NCBI RefSeq assembly: GCF_023159225.1
Contig: NC_063181.1
Span: forward strand, 23,896,073-23,960,072
Direction of reading: 5' to 3'
DNA: 64,000 bases
DNA from: Perognathus longimembris pacificus
Lineage: Eukaryota > Chordata > Mammalia > Rodentia > Heteromyidae
Below, piece after piece: positions 22,891 through 33,504 of this stretch. Under the pieces are notes generated by a model. It saw nothing but the letters and a program-made list of their open reading frames with translations. It was not told the DNA's origin and did not search any database. Each line of letters begins with the position of its first letter. Position 1 is the stretch's first letter. A program made the translations under genes and the position numbers.

Positions 22891-22953
22891 TGTTGGGGAT
22901 GTAACCAAGGGTCTCATGCATGCTGGGCAAAGGCTCTACCACTGAGGCACACG
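22891..22953 (-). mobile_element. ID-like fragment, diverged
   Basis: TGTTGGGGATGTAACCAAGG followed by GGCTCTACCACTGAGGCAC is an inverted tRNA-like ID remnant. Confidence 0.55.
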
Positions 22954-23383
22954 TAGTATCAAGTTTCTGAAAGTTTTAATCAATGGCCTTTTCGTATTGT
23001 CCAAGGGTTACCCAACTTGTCCAGATATCTCCATTTCCCTTTTGTGCCAAAGGACCGAATCTAGGTTGATGAGTGTAACAAATTCTGGCCATCTGTGGTC
23101 CCATGCACACCGTGGTCACACTCAAAACTTGCAAGAGTACATAAATTAAAAGAGAATGATGTCTGTGTTGAACTGTATGAAGTCCAAGGCCAGGCAGGAC
23201 AACACATGCTTAGGGGATGCCTGTGTAAAGTGGGGGAAGTGGAGGTCTGGGGATTTTTTGGTCATTTTTGGAAACTTTGGCTTAACCATCTTTCAATCTC
23301 CACAAAAAACCACCATGTAACCTCAGGTAAGAATTGAATGGGAGTTTGTTTGCACCACTGTGATGCACTGGTAATGGTGTCAT

Positions 23384-23570
23384 GGTGACTAGAAACATAA
23401 AATAAATGAGTTAAAGAAAAACAAAGTGTCATTTCTTATGCACTCCAATGTTCAAGAAAACATTTACTAAGCTGTAAATCTGTTAAAGGCTTGAGCCATT
23501 TTATATTTGCTCTCTATAATGGATTCATAGGCTCCTGGAATGAGGATTGTATCTGCTCTACATTGTTTTA
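23384..23570 (+). repeat. Segment duplicated at 24,801-25,090
   Basis: GTGACTAGAAACATAAAATA and, about 115 bp on, CTCCTGGAATGAGGATTGTA recur in the same order at 24,801 and 25,060, where a SINE separates them. Either a local duplication or two copies of one old repeat. Confidence 0.5.
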
Positions 23571-23576
23571 TACACT

Positions 23577-23577
<1 letters not shown>

Positions 23578-23625
<48 letters not shown>
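23578..23625. repeat. (TG)n microsatellite
   Basis: About 24 uninterrupted TG units. Confidence 0.98.
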
Positions 23626-23627
<2 letters not shown>

Positions 23628-24689
23628 ATTGTGAAACATGAAGGACTGAGTTGATTTGGAAAAGCTCATTCAATATTTTTAATGTCGGATTTGATCCATA
23701 ATAATACCTTCCTCGGTCTAATTTTGGAGCTATGTATCCCTATATGAATGTTGGGAAAATGGTATTTTCATTAAGGAAGAACTGAAAGCAGAGAGTAGAA
23801 CATGAAGAAAAAGTGGAAATTGGGGAAAATAGGAAGATACTGGTGAGGTTGGAGGAAGTTGCAGGTGGAATTGCTATCTTCTGGGTGAATAGAATGAAGG
23901 AACAGGCTAGCTTAAGTGTATTGGGCCATAAGAGCAGCCGGGAAGGCTTGAAGAATCAAATGTATTTCATAAACAAATCTTCAAATCCAAATGGAGTAGC
24001 AGCAGACTTCACAATAGATTCAAGTTCAGCATTTAGCCGAAATCCAAGGTCCAAAAGTTGGTTTGTTTTTGTGCTGTCAACTAAAACATAAATTGCACAT
24101 TCTTCATGCTTTAAATAACACATAAAGATATAAAGCAATTTTCCACGTTTGGAATCCTTAAGTGGGTGAGGACTGTGTGCTTAAGGGGGAAACTATGTAC
24201 AATACACAAGATCCACCACTTGTTCTATCATGTTTTAGAGGAGCACTGTGTAAAATTGCTATGTCAGGGACTTGTAATTAGGTCTTTGACTGACAAGGAG
24301 CCTTGTGTCAGACAGGTGCCCAGGCAATAAACATAAGGAGAAGGAGCACCCTCAAGGTTCCTGTTCTAATCTCCTGGGGGCAAAGAGATGCTGGTGAGAA
24401 CTTGTAGGATCTGGAAAGGTGAGTGAGGGTGCCACCAAGTTTCATAGTCTCACTCCATCTTTGACCTACTCAGAACCTGTCCTGGATGGGTGGCAAATGT
24501 ATTAAGTGGTGAATATGTTACAAAAGAGGTTTTCTAGACGCACAGTGGAAACTGCATAAAAATAGATAAGGAGGTATAGAAACCCAATGCATTTTGATTA
24601 AAATTTCATGTTCCATGTTGACAATGATTACACCACAGGCAGATGAATTGGTGTATGAGTTGTGAATTGGTTGTATGAGTATTGTCCTT
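23626..24689. other. No gene seen; unassigned DNA
   Basis: No repeat or coding exon recognised. The 92-codon plus frame at 23,813-24,091 has no family resemblance. Confidence 0.5.
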
Positions 24690-25320
24690 AAAAGCATGGT
24701 TCCAAGAGTAGTGGCAGTGTTGGGAGATGTCATGGAGCTTTAAGAAGTCGCAGCTAGAGAGATGACCTTAGCTCATTGGGGGTGTACCTCTGGAGTCACA
24801 GTGGCTAGAAATATAAAGTAAGCAAGTTAAGAAGAAGCAAAGTGACTTGTGTTTTGTTTTTGGTCATGAGGCTTGACCTCAGGGCCTGGGTGATGTCCCA
24901 GAACTCTTTTGCTCAAAGCTAGTGCTCTACCACTTTGAGCCATAGCATCTCTTCCTGTTTTTTAAGTGGTTAGTTGGAGATAAGAATTTTTCTAAGAAAT
25001 AGACTTATTTTAAATGTTCAGAATATTTTATTTTTGCTCCTTCCATTGGATAATTTGTCCTGGAATGAGGATTATATCTCAGCTATAGGACCTTGGCTAT
25101 TCTTTCACTCTGTTTCCTGGCTTGAGGTATAAATACTCGCTCTAATTCATATCTGCCATGGGGTGTCATCCTTGCCAGAGGCCTAAGGAAATAGAGTCAC
25201 CAGATGTTGGTCTTGAATCTTGAGAATGGTGAGCCAAATTAAACCTTTCTTTACTTCATAAATAGCCTGCGTTATCTATTTCATTCTGGTGATACAAAGC
25301 TGACAAGTACAGTGTGCAAC
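24690..25320 (+). mobile_element. MaLR-type solitary LTR, split by a SINE
   Basis: GTGTTGGGAGATGTCATGGA near 24,718 and, at the 3' end, GAGCCAAATTAAACCTTTC, CATAAATAGCC and GGTGATACAAAGCTGACAAG have the order of ERVL-MaLR LTRs. The element is non-coding. The interior from 24,801 also resembles 23,384-23,570. Confidence 0.55.
24852..24990 (-). mobile_element. B1-Geo SINE, truncated
   Basis: Inverted Geo half (CTCTTTTGCTCAAAGCTAGT, CTCTACCACTTTGAGCCATA) and the junction GGTTAGTTGGAGATAAGAAT. The B1-like half is absent. Confidence 0.82.
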
Positions 25321-26027
25321 CATGCTGTAGTCAAGAATTTGTGCACCAAATGATCAGAAATAAAAGGTAGAATATTTCTGTAATAAATGAAGATCTTTAA
25401 ACTTTAAAAATAACCAGTCTCTTCCTGCAAAGGGAAATTAATATTAAGGGAATGTCCTGGTAATTTCGTAAACACAAACAGCATGTTGTTTCTGCTCCTT
25501 GCTGTAAGAAACACAGTCTTGAGGCTTTGATAACTTCTGTTTTGGCCAGGTTAGCCACGTCAAGAGTGGGTTTGTGTATAATCTGGTAGATGTCTCCTGA
25601 GAGCCAATTCCTTTCATAATGACATGTGCCTGTCCCTCTCTGTCTTGTGAAAATGTTGTATCCTAAAGACTGTTTTGTAGACATAGAACACCATTTTGTT
25701 TCATGGATGAATTAGCTCCAGATTCTAAAATCAGTTCCATATTCTTCTACCTAGCTGCCTAAAGCCTTGATCATAGACCTCCATATGTAATTCCTGGCTT
25801 GTGTTTCATTCAGAGCACATTTGCTAAGACCTGTAAATTGCCAGGTGCTGGTAGGCAGGTGGGTGGTTATATAGATCATAAAGATGCATGTTGGGGTGCC
25901 TGCTCCCCAACACTATGAGCTCATCTCATCTACTTACCTACAAACCATGTTCCTACGTCCGCATTTCCTTCTTGGGAGTTCTTCCCCCTTTCCATCCTGT
26001 GACACCTATCTCTTAGGACTCAATGAC
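25321..26027. other. No gene seen; possible old repeat near 25,805
   Basis: TTTCATTCAGAGCACATTTG near 25,806 resembles an ancient mammalian-wide repeat. No gene. Confidence 0.4.
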
Positions 26028-26365
26028 TCCATTTATGTGAGCTGCTATAACAAAATACCACAGGTGGAGTATTTGGTGAACACTGTAATTTTGATTTTCA
26101 CTATTTCTGGCTGGAGATCCAAGATCGGGTCACAGTAGATTCTGTGTTTGCTGATGTCTCCTTCCTTCTTTGTAGATAGCTATTTGCTAGCTCTGTCTTC
26201 AAATGGCCTCAGAGGTGAGGTGACTCTCTGAGGCCTTGTTTTATTTGTGAGGGTTCTCCCTTCATGACCACACCACCTCTCAAAGGCCCTTCCCCTTCAT
26301 ATCATTCACTTAGGAACCAGGTTTGAAGTTTGGGGGTCACCAGCATCCAGATCACAGTACCCAGG
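26028..26365 (-). mobile_element. MaLR-type LTR fragment
   Basis: GAGCTGCTATAACAAAATAC, GGCTGGAGATCCAAGATCGG and CCTCTCAAAGGCCCTTCCCC are the inverted text of a MaLR-like LTR. No retroviral coding sequence remains. Confidence 0.6.
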
Positions 26366-26752
26366 AAGCACCTGTCTTCATCATGGTAACTTTCTTTGGC
26401 TCCTTCAGTCTTCTCTCTCTCATTTATTTTTGTGTGCTGAAAAAACTAATACGGCTATCACACGGTTAAAGCAGGTCATTCTATCACCTTTAAATTCTGT
26501 TTTTAGTTCAGGTCTATGGGTCTCACACCTTCTACCTACATTGCACATGACCATTTCCAACCTACCTAAACACCAGCTGGATTCTTTGTTTAGGGAGTGA
26601 TAATGGAGGACTCTTGGTTAAAATGAACAACAATAGCAACAACAGTAACTCACTGTTTGATAAAGGAATATTTATTCTTTTTTGCTGTAGTTTTAGTTGA
26701 TTTGGGGGAGATGTGTTCAGCCAATGCTATTATTATTGTTGCTGTTGTTAAT
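26366..26752. other. No gene seen; unassigned DNA
   Basis: No element recognised. Confidence 0.45.
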
Positions 26753-26937
26753 GTTGTTTTAATTCAGAGCCGTGTGCTTGCTAGGTGGATGCTCTACCAC
26801 ATGAGCCACATGCCTCAACCTTTTCTACTTTATTTTTCAGGGAGGATTTCTTGCTTTTGTCAAGGTTAAGCCTTAGGTTGAAATCCTCTCACCTTCTCCA
26901 CCTGTAAGCTAGGGTGCCACTATGCCTGGCCCTGATT
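26753..26937 (-). mobile_element. Diverged ID-like and B1-like SINE remnants
   Basis: GCTCTACCACATGAGCCACA (inverted ID A-box region) is followed at about 26,910 by GGTGCCACTATGCCTGGCC, which resembles an inverted B1 5' end. Confidence 0.45.
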
Positions 26938-27017
26938 GCTTTTCAAATTTAGAATAGCTTCCACTCCACTCCCCCTCCCCCACTTTCATTTTTCTTTTCT
27001 TTTTTATTTATTTATTA

Positions 27018-27085
27018 TTTTTTTGGGGGGGTAGTTCTGAGGCTTGAACTCAGGAACTCAAGCTCGGTAGGCAAGCACTCTGTCT
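27018..27085 (-). mobile_element. ID-like fragment, diverged
   Basis: GAGGCTTGAACTCAGGAACT followed by GGTAGGCAAGCACTCTGTC is an incomplete inverted ID element. Confidence 0.5.
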
Positions 27086-28099
27086 TTTTTTAAAGAATAC
27101 TTGTTTTTTTTTTTGGAGTGTGAGTGTGTGTTGTATTTAATAACCTAATAATTTCAAATATTAAAAAAAAAAAGAACAGGACAAAGCAATGCATTAAGCC
27201 CTTTGACAATGCTCCTCAGTTACTGATGATCACCCCTGCTTGCCCCTTAGGTCCTGGCAGGCAACAGCTGGCACACACAAAACAGGCCACAGAAGGAAGT
27301 TTCACAGGGGACTTCTTTAGAAAAGAGTGGGCAGGGTGAAGAGAAACTCACAAGGGGCAGATGCAGCCAAATCCTTCATTGCTCTCTCAACTGGAAGGAG
27401 CAAAGGAAGGGAGGGATTAACAACCCAGCGAGGCCAGCCACCTGAGAAAAACCCTAAACAGGCCATGATTTCAGGCAGAGGAACACAACTACTCCCAACT
27501 AGACACCTGACCAGCAATTGCTAGGAGAGTAAATCCTGCATCTATTCTATCCTTCGGAACTCCCCCACCCCACCTTGTCAGTCATCAGGCAGCTCCAACC
27601 AGTAGTAATAGGGCAAGCAAGCCATTGGTGCAGTCCATGGCAGTTCTCCATGGTGGCGAGCAGAAAAAAGGAAGCTGAGAGGAGAAATGGAGGAAATCCA
27701 GCCAGGCAGCTTTCTCACAGCTTTGGGCACTCTAGTCTCTGGTGACATCGCCCCAGGTTTCATGCAGAGGCATCCCTCTGTCCCTTAAAAAAAAGCTAGC
27801 AGTCAGAGTAAATGTTCCAATATGGCTTGTCTGAGCAACTGATGTGTGTTGCCGGGGATATTTCAATATTTAGAGCCTGACTCATCAAATCCAGGTGGTA
27901 ATCACTTAGATCCTGCAGCCACCAACCTGAGTTTTATGAAAGAAGACTCAGCTCTTAATTAATGCATGATAAAACACAGTGGCATTTTCCCTTTCTGGAA
28001 ATACAATGCTTAGACTGTTCTGACCATATTTTTTCAGCTGTAATTCCTTCCTCTACTCCTGCTATGTTGTAATATTAGTATAACAATTTGGAAACTTCT
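27086..28099. other. No gene seen; unassigned DNA
   Basis: Overlapping plus and minus frames near 27,317-27,524 are mirror shadows without recognisable domains. Nothing else seen. Confidence 0.5.
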
Positions 28100-28262
28100 G
28101 GGGCTGGGAATATGGCTTAGCGCTAGAGTGCTCACCTTGCATGCATGAAGTCCTGGGTTCGATTCCTCATCACCACATAAACAGAAAAATCTGGAAGTGG
28201 CACTGTGGCTCAAGTGGTAGAGTGCTAGTTTTGAGAAAAAGAAGCCAGGGACAGTGCTGTAA
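28100..28262 (+). mobile_element. IDL-Geo SINE, 3'-truncated
   Basis: GGGGCTGGGAATATGGCTTA, GGTTCGATTCCTCATCACC and a Geo half that stops at GGGACAGTGCTG. The last 40 or so bases of Geo are missing. Confidence 0.9.
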
Positions 28263-28614
28263 TTGCTTTTTTTGGCCATATATGTCGAACTATACTAATA
28301 GTATAACTAAGTTTGACTAAGCATGACTAAGTTTGTGGGTTTTATTTATTTTTTTTAATTTCAATGCACCATTTCTTAATTTTGCCTGTGGAATTGATTA
28401 GGATAGACTTGCAGGATCAATCATTTACAAAATGAGCTACCATCATTATGACTGAGTTCTAGGAACTGGAGGAAGAGCAGTGCCCCAACAGAGAAGATGA
28501 ATTTTCATAGAAAACATCAGTTCTAGAAGTGGCTATAGTAACACATTGCTTTGCAGTCCTCTGAAGGGGGTAGGTTGGAATCAGAGTACAGTAGTCTGGT
28601 TTTTTAATTACCCA
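28263..28614. other. No gene seen; unassigned DNA
   Basis: Near 28,292-28,334 GACTAAG is repeated. Nothing else recognised. Confidence 0.45.
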
Positions 28615-28995
28615 TACTATGATATTTTACCATAAAAATTCACAACATGACATGGATAATTCATAAAGGACAGAAATTTATTTGCCATACTTCTGAAGGG
28701 TGGAAGCTAAACGCTAAGTCACTGTCTACTTCATTGTCTGGTGAAGGTCTGATTTCTGCTTCCAAGATGGTGCCCTGAATGCTGCATCTGATGGGGAGGA
28801 GGAGCCCTGTGTCTTCACAAGATAGCCAGGATAGAAGGGCAAGGCAAAGGGACAAATGGTCTCCAAGTCCATGAGAATATCTAATGCTATTCACAAAGAA
28901 GTAGCCTCAGGTCTGTTATCTCTTAAAGGTCCTACCTCCAATACCATCCCAGTGGCCATTATGATTCAACACCTGTATTTTGGAGAACTGGTTTT
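28615..28995 (-). mobile_element. MaLR-type LTR fragment
   Basis: GACAGAAATTTATTTGCCAT, TTCTGAAGGGTGGAAGCTAA, GAGGAGCCCTGTGTCTTCAC and GGTCCTACCTCCAATACC follow the inverted order of MaLR-like LTRs. The 77-codon minus frame inside is chance. Confidence 0.6.
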
Positions 28996-29349
28996 GAAGA
29001 GGATTCAAGAAGTAATTGAAACAATGTGGAAGTAAATTAATTGTAGTATATCATAGTTTATAGAATTGATACTGTAAGTTGGGTAGGGACTATTAACACT
29101 GAGCAATAGATAACCCCGAGAATTTCACAGTAGCAAGGCATAGAAACCTCATCAGCATAATGAAAACTGTTAAAACCTTTATGCATTTTCTCCACTTTTC
29201 CTGGCCTATCTTTCAAGTCAATCAGCTGCTTCTCGGTGCTCAGCTCCTTTGTGTGCATGATAGCATACCATGGTCTTTCTAGTCACAATTCAGAGAGCTA
29301 CATGGCCCTTGTCTAGACCATCAACAGGTTTTAACCATGACAACAATGG

Positions 29350-29438
29350 TTCTGCAAACTTACTTTATAGGTTCCGTTTTATCCAGCTATCCAGCTGTTC
29401 TGCACACATACTTTATAGGCTCCATTTTATCCAGCTAT
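29350..29438. repeat. 48-bp tandem duplication
   Basis: TTCTGCAAACTTACTTTATA... at 29,350-29,390 recurs as TTCTGCACACATACTTTATA... at 29,398-29,438, each ending TTTTATCCAGCTAT. The copies differ at a few sites. Confidence 0.85.
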
Positions 29439-29948
29439 AATTTACATAGTGTAATATTTACCTCCATTAAGTATACAATTCAAAGAATTGTATTTACAGA
29501 GTTGCATAATCATCACCACAATCTAACTTTAGAGTGTAACCTTAAAAGGGAACCTCTCACCTATTAACTGTCACTCCTTATTCCGTCCTTCAATTACAGG
29601 TAAACAGTAATCTCTCTGTCTTACCTGATGCCTTTTCTAACTGGAAATCTACACTCTCCCATTCTTTTTATCCACATTCCCTGTTTATACCCTGTAGCAA
29701 ATCTGCTTTCATTTTTAGAACTTTATCATTTGAAGAGAATAATATAAGAAGAATTAGAAGAAAACATTGGAGACTGACTTTTTCATTCATCATAATAATG
29801 TGAAATTTATCCAAGCAGTTTTATATCTCAATAGTTCCCTTTATTGGGCAGTAGTAGAATTTCATAACCATTTACTCATTGAAAGGCCGCTAAATTGGAA
29901 AGCTATGGGAGCTGTTTCTGGGTTTTAGCTGAGTGAATAAAATGTGTA

Positions 29949-30075
29949 AGCCTGGTGCTGGTGGCTCATGCTGGTAATCCTAGTGACTCAGGAGGGTGAG
30001 ATCTGAGAATCATGATTCAAAGCCCAGCCCAAGCAGGGAAGTCTGTGTGACTCATGCCCAAGTAACCACCAAAAA
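29949..30075 (+). mobile_element. B1-like SINE half, truncated
   Basis: GGTGGCTCATGCTGGTAATC, GAGGGTGAGATCTGAGAATC and AAGTAACCACCAAAAA mark the B1-like half. No Geo half follows, and a minus-strand element begins at once. Confidence 0.82.
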
Positions 30076-30300
30076 GGCATGGGGCTTGAACTCTGGGCCT
30101 GGGCACTGTCCCTGAGCTCTTTAGCTCAAGGCTAGTACTCTACTATTTTGAGTCACAGAGCCATTTCTGGTTTTCTAGTGGTCAACTGGAGACAAGAGTG
30201 TCATGGACGTTCCTGCTTGGGCTGGCTTTGAATTGTGATCCTCAGATCTCAGCTTCTTGAGTAGCTAGGATTATAGGCATGAGCCAATGGTGCCCAGCTA
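30076..30300 (-). mobile_element. B1-Geo composite SINE
   Basis: GGCATGGGGCTTGAACTCTG begins the inverted Geo half, and GAGCCAATGGTGCCCAGC ends the inverted B1-like half. With the preceding plus-strand copy it forms an inverted pair. Confidence 0.9.
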
Positions 30301-30439
30301 ACCACTGATTTCTGAGAGTATTTTTTTTTTAAAGATGAAAGTTGGATTTAAGTGTCTTATCTGATAGATGATTAAAAATATTGTTTTCCAATTTGTTGGT
30401 GGTATTTTTACTTCTTGATTGTGTCTCTATTTTTCTTGT

Positions 30440-30570
30440 TTCAGAAGCAGTCTCAGTATATAGGTAGTATGTAATTTGATATACGGACCAGGCTAGCCTT
30501 GAATTTTGATCCTACTGACTCAGCCTCCTAAGTCCTGGGATTACAGGCACGTACCATCATGCTTGGCTTT
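30440..30570 (-). mobile_element. B1 SINE (no Geo half)
   Basis: GGACCAGGCTAGCCTTGAAT, ACTCAGCCTCCTAAGTCCTG and GGATTACAGGCACGTACCAT are the inverted wording of a 7SL-derived B1. Confidence 0.75.
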
Positions 30571-30721
30571 ATGGTATCTTTTGACATGCTAAAGTTTTCA
30601 ATTTTCAGTTTCGTGATTCGTTTTTCTTTGATTGTAGGTGTTTGTTGGGTGTATCCATGAAATCACTGCCTAACTGAAGATTGTGAAGATTTACTGTTAG
30701 TTCTTCTAAGATATTTCTGTT

Positions 30722-30926
30722 TGTTTATTTGTTTATTTGCCAGTCCTGGGGCTTCAACTCAGGGCTTGAGTACTGTCTCTGGCTTCTTTTGCTCAAGGAT
30801 AGCACTCTATCACTTGAGCCACAGCGTCACGTGAGGCTTTTTCTATATATGTGGTGCTGAGGAATCAAACCCAGGGCTTCATGTATATAAGGTGAGCACT
30901 TTACCACTAAGCCATATTCCCAGCCT
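30722..30926 (-). mobile_element. IDL-Geo dimeric SINE
   Basis: GCCAGTCCTGGGGCTTCAAC to CATATTCCCAGCC, full inverted dimer with a TTTGTTTA-type tail. Confidence 0.9.
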
Positions 30927-30984
30927 GGAAGTGCCCTTCAGTGAGGATACAATCCACTGCAGCTGAGTATTATAAACAAGACTG

Positions 30985-31055
30985 AATGCCTCATAAAGTC
31001 TCAAATATTTACTAGCTGACCCTTTACAGGAAAAGGTTACCCATCCCAGATAAGC
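30985..31055 (+). mobile_element. MER5A-like hAT DNA transposon fragment
   Basis: CATAAAGTCTCAAATATTTA, CTAGCTGACCCTTTACAGGA and AAAGGTTACCCATCCC match the 3' part of MER5A, a non-autonomous hAT-Charlie element. It lies inside the older L1M. Confidence 0.65.
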
Positions 31056-31120
31056 ATTTGAACTTAGTAAACTCTATTTTCAAGAGATGTTTATATTTCA
31101 TGTTTACTTGTAACATAAAG

Positions 31121-31212
31121 CTAGAAGTGGTACTGTGGCTCAAGTGGTAGAGTGCTAGCCTTGAGCAAAAAGAAGCCAGGGATAGTGCTCCGGTCCTGAG
31201 TTCAAGCCATAT
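31121..31212 (+). mobile_element. Geo monomer SINE fragment
   Basis: AGAAGTGGTACTGTGGCTCA to GAGTTCAAGCC, then CATATTCCTAGCCC, which looks like a scrap of an inverted IDL 5' end. Right monomer only. Confidence 0.78.
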
Positions 31213-31221
31213 TCCTAGCCC

Positions 31222-31428
31222 TTCTTCTATGGCCTAGTGGCAAGAGTGCTTGTCTTGTATACATGAAGCCCTGGGTTCAATTCCCAAGTACCACATATAT
31301 AGAAAACGGCCAGAAGTGGCGCTGGGGCTCAAGTGGCAGAGTGCTAGCCTTGAGCAAAAAGAAGCCAGGGACAGTGCTCAGGCCCTGAGTCCAAGGCCCA
31401 GGACTGGCAAAAAAAAAAAAAAAAAAGA
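31222..31428 (+). mobile_element. IDL-Geo dimeric SINE
   Basis: ATGGCCTAGTGGCAAGAGTG through the Geo half to GACTGGC and an A-run of about 18. The first dozen bases of the ID-like half are missing or altered. Confidence 0.92.
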
Positions 31429-31760
31429 TCTTTTAAGAAGGTTTTAGCTTTTATATTTGGGTCTATGATCAATTTTGAATTCATCTTTGTACACATTGTA
31501 AGGTAATTTTGCTTGCAAATATCCAACTGTATCAGCACTGTTTGTTGAAAAGACTACTTTTTTCTCATTGTATTTGTTGGCATTTTCATTTGAAAAGATC
31601 AATTGGCCATAGAGCTTGGCATTCATACTTGGGTTTACAATTTCCCATTGATCTATGTATGTTGCTGTGCTAGTCACTACTCTGATTTTTACTATCTTTT
31701 AATTTTGATAAATAAGTTGTTATCAGTCTTGAGAAGTTCATATTGCAATTTGGAATTATT

Positions 31761-32465
31761 TTATGGCTGAGAGCTTTGCTGAGCACTATGAAAGGGAACC
31801 CCTTACTCTCAGCCTGCTGGTCCCCTTTTTTTGCCCACTCCTAGTTCAATTTCATAGAGTTTGAGGCCTCCCATGGAGGCTTCCTTAGTCCAAGATGTCA
31901 TAATTCTCAGCCAAAGGACAAATGTTCCATTTCTTTGCTGCCTGTCAGCTGGAACCACCAAAGTCCCCTCTCTGATCTTGAACATAGGTGTTACATGTTG
32001 AAGTTAGCAATGACGCACCAAACCCTTCTCTTTCTTGAAATCTTTCATACTTCCTCTAGAAGAAGGAAGTCCGTATAAGACATATATGATTACACTGGAC
32101 CCATTCAAGTAATCCAGGATAATCTATTTTAAGGCCAACTGATTAGTAACCTTAATTACATCTTCAAAGATTTTTTTTTCTACATAATGTAACGTATTCA
32201 CAGGTAGTTTGATTAGGTTGGGCCATTTTTTAGCTTCTCACAGAGATTATAGTTATTAAATGAGTACTGTGCTTTTGATTGCATGAATATAAATTTAGTT
32301 CATTATTGCAATTCATTGGTAATAATTCTAGGATGGCAACTGTTTACTTTCAGTATAGGCACAGATGGTACACAATCCTATTAATATGCCATTTGTTTTC
32401 CATTTCTAATTAGCAAGGCAACAGCCATTAATAGCATAAATAAATTATGAAGAAAATGATATCTA
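31761..32465. other. No gene seen; unassigned DNA
   Basis: 31,790-32,000 has slightly higher GC but matches nothing I know. No coding exon. Confidence 0.45.
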
Positions 32466-32695
32466 GCTGGGTACTGGTGGCTCACACCTGTAATCCTAGC
32501 TACCTAGTAGGTTGAGCTCTGAGGATCACAGTTCAAAGCCAGCCTAGGCAGGAAAGACTTTTATCTCCAATTAACTACCAAAAATTGAAAGTGTAGCTAA
32601 GGCCCAAGTTGTAGAGTGCTAGTCTTGAGCAATAAAAGCTCGGGGACAGCACCCAGGCCCTGTGTTCAAGCCCCAGGACTGGCACAGAAAACAAA
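32466..32695 (+). mobile_element. B1-Geo composite SINE
   Basis: GCTGGGTACTGGTGGCTCAC to CAGGACTGGCACAGAAAACA, both halves present. Confidence 0.92.
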
Positions 32696-33265
32696 ACACA
32701 AACTACGTCTATTTTTAGGTGAACACATATACTTTTCTATTTAGAATAAATTGTGTAGAACTTAATGACTTTATCTTGAAACACCAGGAAAACCCAACTT
32801 TGTATATTCTGCTAAACTCTTTTGGTTAGTCATATTTAAAGTCACTAAACATAATACAAGCACTAGATTATAGTGCCTTTTATTGTTTAATACCTAGTAC
32901 AAATGGTCTTAAGGTTGGGTGTAAACCAACATGAATTAGACCATTACACTTTCTCTTATGAATAACTATGTTTCTGCCTTTAAATTGTTTTGCTATCTGT
33001 ATGTTTCAGATAAGTTATCTAATCACAGAATTTTCCTAACATTATATTTTTAGTGGTCTCCTTGCCCCTTTCTTTGGAAATCTGCCATATGTAGTCCTCT
33101 CAGAGAAGGGAATTCTTGTTTAGTGGAGAATATGTGCTTTGGGAACAATGGCAAGGTCCTGGCAGGTTATAACTTCCCCTGTTGGGAATCTCAGACACTG
33201 ACGAATTCACTTCTTACTTGTGAGAAGACACAAGCAAGGATGGAACCTGGACGATTACACTTTTT
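32696..33265. other. No gene seen; unassigned DNA
   Basis: AT-rich, no element recognised. Confidence 0.45.
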
Positions 33266-33276
33266 AAGAAAGGAAC

Positions 33277-33490
33277 GGGGGCTGGGAATATGGCCTAGTG
33301 GCAAGAGTGCTTGTCTTCTATACATGAAGCCCTGGGTTTGATTCATCAGCACTACATATATAGAAAACGGCCAGAAGTGGCACTGTGGCTCAAGTGGCAG
33401 AGTGCTAGCCTTGAGCAAAAAGCCAGGGACAGTGCTCAGGCCCTGAGTTCAAGGCCCAGGACTGGCCAAAAAGAAAAAAAAAGAAAGAAA
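33277..33490 (+). mobile_element. IDL-Geo dimeric SINE with target-site duplication
   Basis: GGGGCTGGGAATATGGCCTA to CAGGACTGGCC and an A/G-rich tail. The 11-bp repeat AAGAAAGGAAC lies at 33,266-33,276 and 33,491-33,501. The downstream L1 begins only a few bases later. Confidence 0.94.
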
Positions 33491-33504
33491 AAGAAAGGAA
33501 CAGA

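Larger units (their letters stand above)
29331..31760 (-). mobile_element. Ancient L1M antisense copy carrying nested insertions
   Basis: Four collinear pieces of inverted old L1 remain: 29,331-29,948 (AAGTATACAATTCAAAGAAT, AATCATCACCACAATCTAAC), about 30,305-30,440 (TTATCTGATAGATGATTAAA), about 30,570-30,721 (GAAATCACTGCCTAACTGAA) and about 31,430-31,760 (GGTCTATGATCAATTTTGAA, TTTGTTGAAAAGACTAC, CCCATTGATCTATGTATG). SINEs and a MER5A-like element separate them. Some 48-bp sequence is tandemly doubled at 29,350-29,438. Confidence 0.78.
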
